Below, in pieces: positions 54,763-63,835 of a stretch of 64,000 nucleotides of DNA. The notes below the pieces were generated by a model. That model was not told the DNA's origin, searched no databases, and worked only from the letters and a program-made list of their open reading frames with translations. The stretch is from Enoplolaimus lenunculus (lineage: Eukaryota; Nematoda; Enoplea; Enoplida; Thoracostomopsidae). Position 1 is the first letter of the stretch, and each line of letters starts with the position of its first letter. The DNA lies in NCBI GenBank assembly GCA_030248215.1, contig JASANG010002759.1, positions 123,436 to 187,435 on the forward strand, in the 5' to 3' direction. The position numbers and the translations under genes were made by a program.

Positions 54763-57576
54763 TTACACTGCTGCAACCCGACGACTGATTCGACTCAGCT
54801 GACAACGATGATCATACATTCGTACATGCATCGCCAAATACTGATAATGAATTTCCCACCCGCTAACACCGCATTCACCGCGAACAATATCGTAGACACA
54901 ATTGGTCAAATCGTTATACGCTGCACACGCGTTCGACGGACTTAAATGGCTCGGAAACAGTGATTCACAGTGTTTCATACGTGGATGTCCACGTTGTGCT
55001 TGGATACACGGAACTTGTCTGAAATTTATATATCAAAATTGTCTTGACAATAAAAAAACACTATTTTAAACGCTTTTCGCGTTTCAAACAGCATCTTTCG
55101 AAACGCTTTTTAGTGTAAGTTGAACTAAAAATTAATTGCTTTGTTGCAAAATATGCATTGCAGTTTACACTGAGACAACCACCGCCGATACCGTTATTTG
55201 GATACTGATACGTTATTACAGTATACAGTACTGTGATTGTAATTTTTATAGCTAATGTGCTTCCGTTTAGGCTTAGCAATATGTTTAAACTACTGTTCCG
55301 GTCGTGTTCTACGATTTCCCTATTGACTGTGCCACGGGCCAGTAATACCACGATGGTGGGCCTTAATTGGGCCGAAAGCGCAAAATTTTTTTGGTGTTTC
55401 AGTTTTGTCGGCTTCATCAGGTTCTGCTTCTGTCCTTCAGGGATGGCAATCTCTCACTCTTTTATTTGGACTGTACCTGATAAATTCCTGTTGCGTTCCG
55501 TATCCACATGGCACTTCGTAGTTCGCTAATAATTCGTCCAAAACGTCAAACTGATTTCGACACAACCGGACACTGGTCCCGCTTACGTCACGCAAGTCAC
55601 GCCGGTAGCCACCACATGCGGAAGCAATTTCTCCCTGAGTCATCGTGAGTAGCAGAGGATATGCTGGCGATGTTTGATGCCGGTAGCGATTTTGTAGCTC
55701 AACCGCCTCAGAGAGTTGTCCAGCGATGCTGTCGCGATGTGCGGTGTCGCAGGTTGAACGATTCAACTCTATAATATTTGAATTTTTAATTTTATAAATG
55801 GCGTTCATCTTTGAATGTAGGGCCGTGGCAAGGTTGCCCGTTTCTTCCAAACTAAATGTCGGCAATTTTTGATTCTAAATAAGTTCATCTTGCGTCATCG
55901 TATTTAAGCGTGAGAACGTATTTATGGTGATGAAAACAGGGTCTGAGTATCCTCCACATGGCCAATGTATAGAACAGGGGTGGAACAGTATTAGGTATAA
56001 GCATTTCCTAATCCTAAGCCTAACCCTAAACGTAAGAATGAGTTTATTCCTAAGTCTAAGCCTAAGCCAAGAAAAAATAGTCTAAAGCTTAAGCTTACTC
56101 TATTGCAGTAACACAGAAAAACGGTCCGCCCCTGATCTTTGCATGGGTCCTCCACATGATCCGCGGATGACCCGACAGGACACGAAAAATTATGTAGACT
56201 TTAGAGAAAATTGTGCTCAAACAACTTGTTATTCAAAGCAGCTAGAATCAATTTTGAGCGAACGGTTAACGGAAGAGTAACGCATAAGTTTATTGGTCCC
56301 CGGGAAGTTTTCCGGCGGGACGGTAATGAGTAAAAGCTTAAGCTTTATACTAATTTTTTGCTTAGGCTTAGGCTTAGGCTTAGGCTTAGGCTTAGGTTTA
56401 GGTATAGGCTCATTCGTACGCTTAAGCTTAGTCTTTGGCTTAGGTATAGGCTCATTCTTACGCTTAAGCTTAAGCTTAGGCTTAGGCTTAGGCTTAGGCT
56501 GAGGCTTAGGTATAGGCTCATTCTTACGCTTAAGCTTAAGCTTAGGCTTAGGCTTAGGCTTAGGCTGAGGCTTAGGTATAGGCTGATTCTTACGCTAAGC
56601 CAATTCGAACAATTAACTGTTGCTACTGCTCCTAAGCCTAACCAAAAATGTAATCTAGAATTAAACGTGCTCTTTTATGGACCTACCAGAAACCTGGACG
56701 CCCCTGCAAGAGTTCCTAAGCCTAAACCTAAGCCTCTGCCTTTGCCTAAGCCTAAGCCTAAGCCTAATCAAAAAATATATTCCAGAATCTAAACCTACTC
56801 TTTTATAGAACCACCAGAAACCTGTACACCCGTTAAAGTAACATGGGCCAAACAGTGCTGTTGTATAAGACATTGGCTAACGTTAATAAAACAGTTTGCC
56901 CTGTACAATTTTGTTACGTAACAATAAACGAATATATATCGTGACAACCCACCGGATGGCCTGCGTCTGTTTGATTTTCGATTTTTTGTTCGACCAGAAT
57001 TCCGCGAGCGATCGCCAAATCCAAAGCGTCGGACGCCTGGCGGCTTACGCGGTGGCAGTACTGGCTGTCGTTCCGGAGACACCGGCCTTGTAAATGACGA
57101 ATGCTTGGGCAGTGGTCGATTTCGGCTCGTTGAAGTGCCTCTAGCGTGTGGTCTTGGTTCAACATTTACAGACCGGAAGTGAGACGACTGACTCGCTGCC
57201 GATTGCCGGGATCGATTATCTGGAGGTGGGCGCCGGTTTTCTAAATCCGTCGAAGTGGGCCTCCGAGGTTCTGGCGGCGGTCTAGCGTTATTAGATCGAA
57301 ACGGCGCTGAAGGACGCCGAGGCCGCGTATCCGGAACAGTTCCGGGTGGTGACGGTGGGCGACGAACTATAACACCGCCACGTGCGTGGACTGGACAGAC
57401 ACACTCGTGACAGCCTTCTAGTGTTAGACGAAGCAAACACGGTGGCGTAGACGCTGGGCATTCGATATCAGGACAGTCAGTTCGAGGTTTTTTGCAGTTG
57501 CAATTATGTGGACATCCGTTGAGGTATGTTAATTCGCAGTGACTGGGACAATTGAAGCGTTCACATGCTATTACTT
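54763..57576 (-). CDS. gene A: antistasin-like, cysteine-rich extracellular protein
   Basis: Exon 57576-56918 follows TTAATTTCTAG and reads [38 protein letters not shown], then GCHECVCP: two antistasin-like Cys repeats (C..NC...C....GC..C.C) before ~130 Pro/Arg/Ser-rich residues. Its donor is uncertain: TAC|GTAACA keeps phase, CCG|GTGGGT at 56952 looks stronger but does not. Exon 55874-55477 (after TTATTTAG, ending CAG|GTACAG) and exon 55018-54763 (after AAATTTCAG, to TAA) match in phase across a 458-bp intron. They encode helical-looking Cys-rich sequence ([34 protein letters not shown], then [17 protein letters not shown]), perhaps a repeated four-cysteine domain of the kind common in nematode secreted proteins (DUF19-like; weak). 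Antistasin modules are often protease inhibitors. The 5' end lies beyond 57576; the total found is about 436 residues. Confidence 0.65.
55251..55310. mobile_element. T2 fragment in a gene A intron
   Basis: CTTAGCAATATGTTTAAACT and CTACTGTTCCGGTCGTGTTC resemble one T2 end. Confidence 0.45.
55960..56149. mobile_element. hAT-like MITE family T2 with exact 8-bp duplication
   Basis: GGCCAATGTATAGAACAGGG ... CTGATCTTTGCATGGGTC, flanked by CTCCACAT at 55952-55959 and 56150-56157. In a gene A intron. Confidence 0.93.
56293..56848. mobile_element. T2/T1 chimaera with expanded TTAGGC arrays
   Basis: A T2-type left part (ACTAATTTTTTGCTTAGGC) opens a run of (TTAGGC)n from 56358 to about 56600, in which a unit ending AGGTATAGGCTCATTCTTACG is repeated three to four times. 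It then runs into two successive T1-type right ends (CAGAAACCTGGACGCCCC and GTTAAAGTAACATGGGCC). In a gene A intron. Confidence 0.85.
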
Positions 57577-57921
57577 CTAGAAATTAACATTTTGTAGTAT
57601 ACGTGTTATATATATTGTTCTGGTACTAGGGCGATAAGTATTATATCGTCCGTGAGCGTAAATGCTACATTTTGCATCCGAGGTGTCTCAGGGCCAGTAC
57701 AATTTACGTTTTTGCTAAGCGCACATAGTGGCTGTTCCGACTGCTCAAAGACCGAGAGCTCGGAACAGCACCACGGCCTTAACTATAAAACCATTTTCGT
57801 GTCGTACCGAGGTTGTTGAAATGTTGCATATTATGCTCATAGACGATATAATTATAGTTCCACCTCATGGGCAATACTTAATATTTGTTGCCGCATCTTT
57901 TGCCATAATCCTAAACATTTA
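57577..57921. other. upstream of the gene A exon, nothing recognised
   Basis: No additional antistasin-like exon was found here. Confidence 0.4.
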
Positions 57922-58345
57922 TGCACCATACATGTTATATTGCGCATGCCAATGTCAAAAAATGTCCAGTCCTTTTAATGCCTAGCTAATTTGTTTGCTA
58001 AAAGATCACTTAAGGTTTGAGGAAAGTTTACAGTCTAGGAATGCTTTGAATTCTTCATGCCGAAATCAGTTTCCAAATGCAACTTTTCGACCTAGTTCAC
58101 AACATTTTGTAGCCCAGCTGCAGAAATCCCTGACCTTCGTCAAAAATATAAAATAACACCCTGTCAAAATACCCTATCATTTTTGACAAATGCCCCAAAC
58201 ATGACATGAAAAAAACTACACACTAGCTGAACAACATGAAAAAAATTATTACGCTTCAGGAATGTTTGTAAACTTTTTGTTACCTGCAGCTAATAACATG
58301 GACATTTTTTGACATTGGCGTGCGCAATATAACCTGTATGGTGCA
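57922..58345. mobile_element. inverted-repeat element, ~46-bp arms
   Basis: TGCACCATACATGTTATATT (57922 onward) and its mirror AATATAACCTGTATGGTGCA (to 58345) are the outer parts of 46-bp arms whose inner ends are GTCAAAAAATGTCC and GGACATTTTTTGAC. The 330-bp centre has no long open frame. No other copy is in the window. Confidence 0.8.
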
Positions 58346-58843
58346 TTATTAGTTGTTGGCCCTAGTGTAGAACATTCTTTTAAATAATAAAATTTTGGGG
58401 GTATTAGCCGTGTGTATAGGACGATATGTGTTACATCGCCTTGACGGCATTATTTGATTTAGTAACCAATATATTATATGATGGTATGCATATATCTCAC
58501 TACAAAAATAGTGATTCAGAGACTTTTTTAACTCAAACTGGAATTATCTCGAACGAACTCTGTAAAAGTGTTGCTGACTCGGCGAGTGTCAAACTGGAAT
58601 GTTTTTCAATTAAGTTTGATTCAAAATTCAACAAACTCAGTCTTGAGTCACTTGGCTGAGTTAAATTTGACTCCCACGAAATCAAGTTCAGTTTGACTCT
58701 CGGGGTGAGTATCATGAAGCTGGACTCAACAAATAGAGTAACTTACCGTTTCCCCAGAAGTGTTTGTAAAGTGTTCGCTCGCTATCTTTACTCAACTGAG
58801 TCAAGTTAGGCTTGCACTGTTCATTAAATACACTTGAAACCAT
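58346..58843. other. spacer with a worn TGAGTCA-type foldback
   Basis: Around 58500-58745, TTTTTAACTCAAACTGG and CTGAGTTAAATTTGACTCCC suggest a degraded relative of the TGAGTCA elements. From 58777 the sequence matches 27190 onward. Confidence 0.45.
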
Positions 58844-59064
58844 TGCGCATATTCTCAAATGTGTATATAGCACTTATCACCAGTTAGCGACAGGTTTTCA
58901 AACTGACGAATGTCTGCAATTGCAGATCTCAAAATTCGTACAGATGTGTAGCAAATGAACCGTGAACAGCTTGATGGATTTCAACCTCTAGTTGCATTGG
59001 TTCCGAAGTTACAGGACCTATCAAGAACTGGATATGGGTGCTACACACATTTGAGAATACTGGC
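58844..59064. mobile_element. MITE, GCCCATATTCTCAAATG family
   Basis: GCGCATATTCTCAAATGTGT ... CACACATTTGAGAATACTGGC. Confidence 0.8.
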
Positions 59065-59130
59065 TTATAGTAGAATTGAATGAGGCAGTCTAACCAATAA
59101 ATTATACTTTCGAACTTTTTAGAAGTTACA

Positions 59131-59304
59131 GCTAATGTATAGAACAGGTGTCGCAACAGTTGTATAAGCATATCCGCAAGCGTAAATCCTAAGCGTAACA
59201 ATGAGTTTATACCTAAAAGCCTAAGCCTATGCTTAAGCAAAATTTAAGTCCAAAACATTGCAGGCTCACAGAAAAACGTTCCGCCCCTGATCTTTACACG
59301 GGCC
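59131..59304. mobile_element. hAT-like MITE family T2
   Basis: GCTAATGTATAGAACAGGTG ... CTGATCTTTACACGGGCC. Confidence 0.8.
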
Positions 59305-59475
59305 GATATTATTATGCACCGGCGCGAAACAACTTACCTCCTGACTTTAATAAATCGATAAGCAAAGTAACAAATAATAAGAATATTCGCCTTTTCATAA
59401 TTAACTGTAAATTACAAATCGCATTAAGAATTTGTCCAATTCAAAAAATCAAACCACTGGACAGTTGGTTCAATA

Positions 59476-59817
59476 AAGAGTGGATGATCGCTCTAACAAG
59501 AGTGTGCAACTACCGAGATTTGTGTGTTACAAAATGTACCGCCGACCGTTGTACTATTAGCCGCCCCCTCCTTTGTTTAGAGGGTGGTAGTTGATGTTTG
59601 AAACGGTAGAATGTGTATGGTTTTAAAATTATAAACTGGAATTAGTTTTCAACTGCAACGTTTCAACGTGTAAAACTGTAAAATTGTCAAACTTGACCCC
59701 CCCCCTTAAACAAAAGGGGGGTCGGCAAAACCCTCAACGTGTGCCGGGTACAATCTTTTGTACATAGAATGTTCCCAGTTGCACACTCTTGTTGTGAAGG
59801 GTGATCATCCACTCTTG
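59476..59817. mobile_element. MITE AAGAGTGTGCAACT inside AGAGTGGATGATC ends
   Basis: Outer inverted ends AGAGTGGATGATC (59478) and GATCATCCACTCT (to 59814) enclose the inner MITE whose ends are AAGAGTGTGCAACT (59499) and AGTTGCACACTCTT (to 59790). Either the family has compound ends or one element landed in another. Confidence 0.75.
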
Positions 59818-59872
59818 GTTAAACGACGGTGGCTTTTTGCAAACTATTCTTAGTTATTTTCCACTCCAAACT

Positions 59873-60088
59873 AGGGCCTGTATTCTCAACGGGGTATAGC
59901 GTCAATCACCAGTTGGCGAAAGGTTTCGTAGCCCAGTGAATGTTAAGGTTTGATATTTAGCGTTTTCTCGCGTTTGCTATGCCGTACTTCTGTGCCAATT
60001 TTAACTCTTGCAATTACACGAAATCCTCAGGTTGATAACCTGTTGCGAACTGGTGCTAGACACCGATTGCATTTTAGAATATGGGTCT
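59873..60088. mobile_element. MITE, GCCCATATTCTCAAATG family, worn
   Basis: GGGCCTGTATTCTCAACGGG ... ACTGGTGCTAGACACCGATT and GAATATGGGTC. Confidence 0.65.
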
Positions 60089-60133
60089 AGAATAGAGCAC
60101 TGTATAAACTGCTCTGATCACTATAGATATAAC

Positions 60134-60410
60134 CAAGAGTGGATGATCACTCTTTATAACAAGAGTGTGCAACTGGGTACATTCTGTGTGGGGGGGGGGG
60201 TGTTGAAACCTTGAACGCAGGCAAATACTGTTGCGATACACAGTGCATACCTTGTCCGGTTATATTCTTGAATTAAGTTTAGCTGAGTTCTGTTTGCAGT
60301 TGACCCCCTAAATAAGGGGGGGGGGGGGTATGAGCAAAACGCAACGCACGGTGGTACTTTTTATGCCACGCGTATTTTTGGAAGTTGCACACTCTTATTA
60401 TCGACTCTTG
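60134..60410. mobile_element. MITE AAGAGTGTGCAACT, compound ends
   Basis: CAAGAGTGGATGATCACTCT then AAGAGTGTGCAACTGGG at the left; AAGTTGCACACTCTTATTA then CGACTCTTG at the right. Same compound structure as 59476-59817. Confidence 0.75.
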
Positions 60411-60702
60411 ATATAATTTATAATAGTGAGTTGAATCACAATCAGTTTTTACCAACATATTTAAAAACATTATTGAAATCTACAAGTAGAAATACAATAA
60501 ATGAAACAACTACAAACAATAAACTTAAAATTTGTCAAAAACGCAACATTAACCAGAACCAATATAACGCAAGATTAGCCTGAACCAGTTTTAAGTTGCG
60601 AAACTTAATTTTTTAATTTTGCCTGAAAGATTAACAGCATATGCTGTACTTGATACCAAACCCGGTTCGGGTCTGACCTAAGAGAAAAATGTTACAAGAA
60701 CG
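60411..60702. other. spacer, nothing recognised
   Basis: No exon or repeat end recognised. Confidence 0.35.
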
Positions 60703-60905
60703 GGCCCATGGATAGAACAGTGCCGGAACAGTAGTATAAGCATATTTCTAAGCCTATGCCTAAGCATAAGCCTAAGCCTAAGCGTATGGATGAGTCTATT
60801 CCCAAGCCTAAGCCTAAGCCTAAGCATAAAAATTGGTCTAAAGCTTAAACTGGCTCTATTATAGTCCCTCCGGAAAACGATCCGGCCCTGTTCTATACAT
60901 GGGCC
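60703..60905. mobile_element. hAT-like MITE family T2 with exact 8-bp duplication
   Basis: GGCCCATGGATAGAACAGTG ... CTGTTCTATACATGGGCC, flanked by CAAGAACG at 60695-60702 and 60906-60913. GCCTAA tracts inside. Confidence 0.93.
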
Positions 60906-61502
60906 CAAGAACGGACGAATGGTTTTGAAATGTTCCTTAAAAATACCAGATTGTGCCGATCATCTGTGTGCCAAACCATCCTACCTCTTACCATATGATA
61001 CTACGAATATTGTTTACTTGCTCCCACATTTAAGGTATTTAATCTTAGGCTCAGGATAAGGTTTAGGCTTAGGCTAATGTCTAGGTTTAAGCTCAGGCTT
61101 AGGTAAAGTTTTTTCGAAACTTAAGTGAAAGCCTGGAACCTAAGCGTTTAGGAAGAAAGGCTACAAAAGTCGGTTTCTCTTTTATCCAACATTCAAAAAA
61201 CAGCATCTCTCGTTTAAATACTCTTGATGACTTTGCACTTCACCGCGCCCGCTGTGTTGCATTTGCATGCATTGCTTACGTTAATACCTAATAGACTGTA
61301 ACATATTGAAAAAGAAAACAACCATAATGTCATGTAAAACAGTCAAATCCATTAACGTTTAGTGTTGTATTGAGCATAGTAATGAAATTATCTAAGTGCC
61401 CTGAAACCATATAAAACTTTGTCGTCAAAATATCATAACGTTTCCAAAAATGTAAAATTTTAAAGCTTTTGGTGCTTCGTTGGAAATATTACGCGAATTA
61501 GT
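60906..61502. other. spacer, scattered TTAGGC words
   Basis: TTAGGCTCAGGATAAGG and TTAGGCTTAGGCTAATG near 61045-61075 look like a hexamer remnant without transposon ends. Confidence 0.4.
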
Positions 61503-61794
61503 GATCAGAGGCAGAACGTTTTTCTGTGACACTGCAATAGAGTAAGCTTAAGCTTTAGACTAATTTTTTGCTTATGCTTCGGCTTAGGCGGCCTATGTAA
61601 AGATCACGTGCGAAACGTTTTTCTGCGGGATATGATAAAAATTAAGCTTAAGCTTTAGGCTATTTTTTGGTAGGCTTAGGCGTGGAAATATGCTAACAAC
61701 ACTGTTCCACCCTTGTTCTTTACATTGGCGTTAGGCTTATGAGTAGGATTAGGTTTATACTATACCTACTGGTGCGGCCCTATTCTATACATTG
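61503..61794. mobile_element. T2 element nested in another T2 element
   Basis: The outer copy starts at AGAGGCAGAACGTTTTTCTG and ends GCCCTATTCTATACATTGGC. The inner copy at 61590-61728 starts GGCCTATGTAAAGATCACGT and ends GTTCTTTACATTGGC. Confidence 0.75.
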
Positions 61795-61961
61795 GCAGAT
61801 TGTTCTATCAATTGGGTATTTGTAGTCGCCTCTGTTTGACCTATCGGATGTTCACGATAAAGATTTGAAAATTCAACTCATTTGCCAGAATCTATTATGC
61901 ATTAAGGGGCGTACGCAAAGGGTATAAAGGGGAGCTATTTTAAACGCCTTATATATGGATA

Positions 61962-62403
61962 CTGTAGCGACCCGAGTAAGAGGGGGTAATAAGAGGGGGG
62001 TCCCCATTTTGGGTCCTAATCAATAAGAGCTCGTATCCCTAATAAGAGTCCGTAAGCGGACAGAGTCCCTAAACCATAATTAATGTCCATAAATGTCAAT
62101 TATCCCTAATTGTACCGTATAAATCACTACAGGGCCAAATAAAGTTGAGTTCGAAACTTTAAAGCGTACTTAAGTTTGAAAGTACATTCCTAAGCCATAA
62201 CCTTGTATTATCGCTCAAGCTATTGACACAAGACAAATAAATGTTTAATTCAACGGATAGTTCCAGTACCGGATATATATTAGTAGCGAAGGGTGACGGA
62301 GCGTGGTTTAAAAATAAATAACAGTCCGTAACCTAACAACCGAGGGAGTCCCCTCTGGAGAGGCTAAATAAATATCAGACCCCCCTTATTCGGGTCACTA
62401 CAG
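61962..62403. mobile_element. TA-flanked MITE, CTGTAnTGACCCGAATAAG family
   Basis: CTGTAGCGACCCGAGTAAGA ... CTTATTCGGGTCACTACAG, 442 bp, left flank TA and right flank TG. Confidence 0.87.
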
Positions 62404-62597
62404 TGCATAAGAATAAATATACTTGCAACAAGCTTTAAAGGTAACATTATGAATTATTTTAGCTCCAAAAATTTTCACATTAACTTGAAATAATTTACTA
62501 CATGAGACTTAATTCCTTCCTGAAATGAAATTCTGGAAACACTGCTGCTTGAGTATTTAGTACTAGCCGACACACTCTTGATACAGGTTGCCAAAAC
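62404..62597. other. spacer, nothing recognised
   Basis: No repeat end recognised. Confidence 0.35.
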
Positions 62598-63001
62598 TTG
62601 CATGTGTATTTTTGATGTTTTGTAACATATCACTTGTAGCTGGTCTGGGTTCGGTTTTTCTCTGGCGCCATTGTGATTTGCTGGTGGTTATTATTGCGCG
62701 ATATTTGGCATATCGGTTAGTTGCATGTGTATTTTTGATGTTTTGTACATATCCTGAATGCTGGTCCTGGGTTCGCTTTATTCCTCTCGGTCGCCATATG
62801 TGCATTTGCTGGTGGTTATTATTGCCGCGATATTTGGCCTATCGGTTAGTTGCATGTGTATCTTTGATGTTTTGTCTATCCTGAATAGCTGGTACCACTG
62901 AGGTTCGCTTTATATCCTCTAACAAGGTCGCAACCATATGTGCAATTTGCTGGTGGTTATTATATGCCGAAACGATATTTGAAGCCAATATCGGTTAGTT
63001 A
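62598..63001. repeat. tandem repeat, three units of ~125-150 bp
   Basis: TTGCATGTGTATTTTTGATG starts units at 62598, 62721 and 62850; each ends with GATATTTGG.ATATCGGTTAG-like sequence. Units differ by small insertions. Confidence 0.9.
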
Positions 63002-63199
63002 AAACGTTGAAATTCCTAATTTTAACAATAATCAGCGAATTGATACCATCAAGTGCTTCTTGTAGGTTCGGTTTTAGGCAAACGATGGTAAGTAATAATG
63101 CAACTATTGCCTTAACGATGCGAACCAACTCGTTTAACTATACAAGTCGTAAAAAAATTTCGCAACCGAAATTGCTGGGCAATCCGCCGGAAATTCATT
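63002..63199. other. spacer, open frame of unclear status
   Basis: A minus-strand frame here is hydrophobic (KAIVALLLTIVCLKPN) and could suggest a signal peptide, but no ATG starts it. Confidence 0.2.
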
Positions 63200-63461
63200 C
63201 GGTGCTTGAGAAACAGTGTAAATATATTTACATGGTTTTCTAAAATTTTAAAGATAAAATAGTGGATGCATCGAAATTTTAAAAATTTTGGATAAATCTC
63301 GTAAGTTTAATATTTCATTTCGAACAATTGCGGCATATCGCTAATGAAAAATTGCTTGATATATAACTAATTTTGAACGTAAAAATAATAGAATTTCCGT
63401 TATTTCTATAACGAAAACGAACACGGTATTTTACCGGAAACGGATATCCGGTTGCACCTTG
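63200..63461. mobile_element. hAT-like MITE family C, CGGATA subfamily, left-truncated
   Basis: GTGGATGCATCGAAATTTTA and the right terminus CGGATATCCGGTTGCACCTTG match 33801 and 51437. Confidence 0.7.
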
Positions 63462-63623
63462 ACGAAGAGCTGGATTTGGAGGCCAATTTAAAACACGAAG
63501 CCCGACGCCATTATTCGTTTACACCCCACTTGCACTCTGCCCTCTCATATTTTAAACGTGACTAAGTTTGTTCTAAAGCTAAAACTTCAGGAGATAGAAA
63601 AATCGTCTATACAACCAGCACTA

Positions 63624-63835
63624 CACTGCAAAAACTGGTGAGCCAAATTGACTCTCTCTGAAATAGGCTCTGCCTGGACTGCACAAATTGAGTCAAATTG
63701 GACTCAGCCAGAGTCAAACGTGCGACTAAGTGAGTAGAATTTGACTCCGGCGGAGTAAGAATTTGATTACAGATTGTGTCTCTCATTAGAGCCTTTCTCG
63801 AAAAGTGCAATTTAACTTTCTATTTTTTTGCAATG
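63624..63835. mobile_element. TGAGTCA palindromic MITE, TA-flanked, worn right arm
   Basis: CACTGCAAAAACTGGTGAGC at the left, CTATTTTTTTGCAATG at the right, TA on both sides; the right arm has decayed. Confidence 0.8.

Noticed and set aside
56293-56792. Leu/Arg- and Leu/Gly-rich frames
   Set aside because: Translation of the (TTAGGC)n array.
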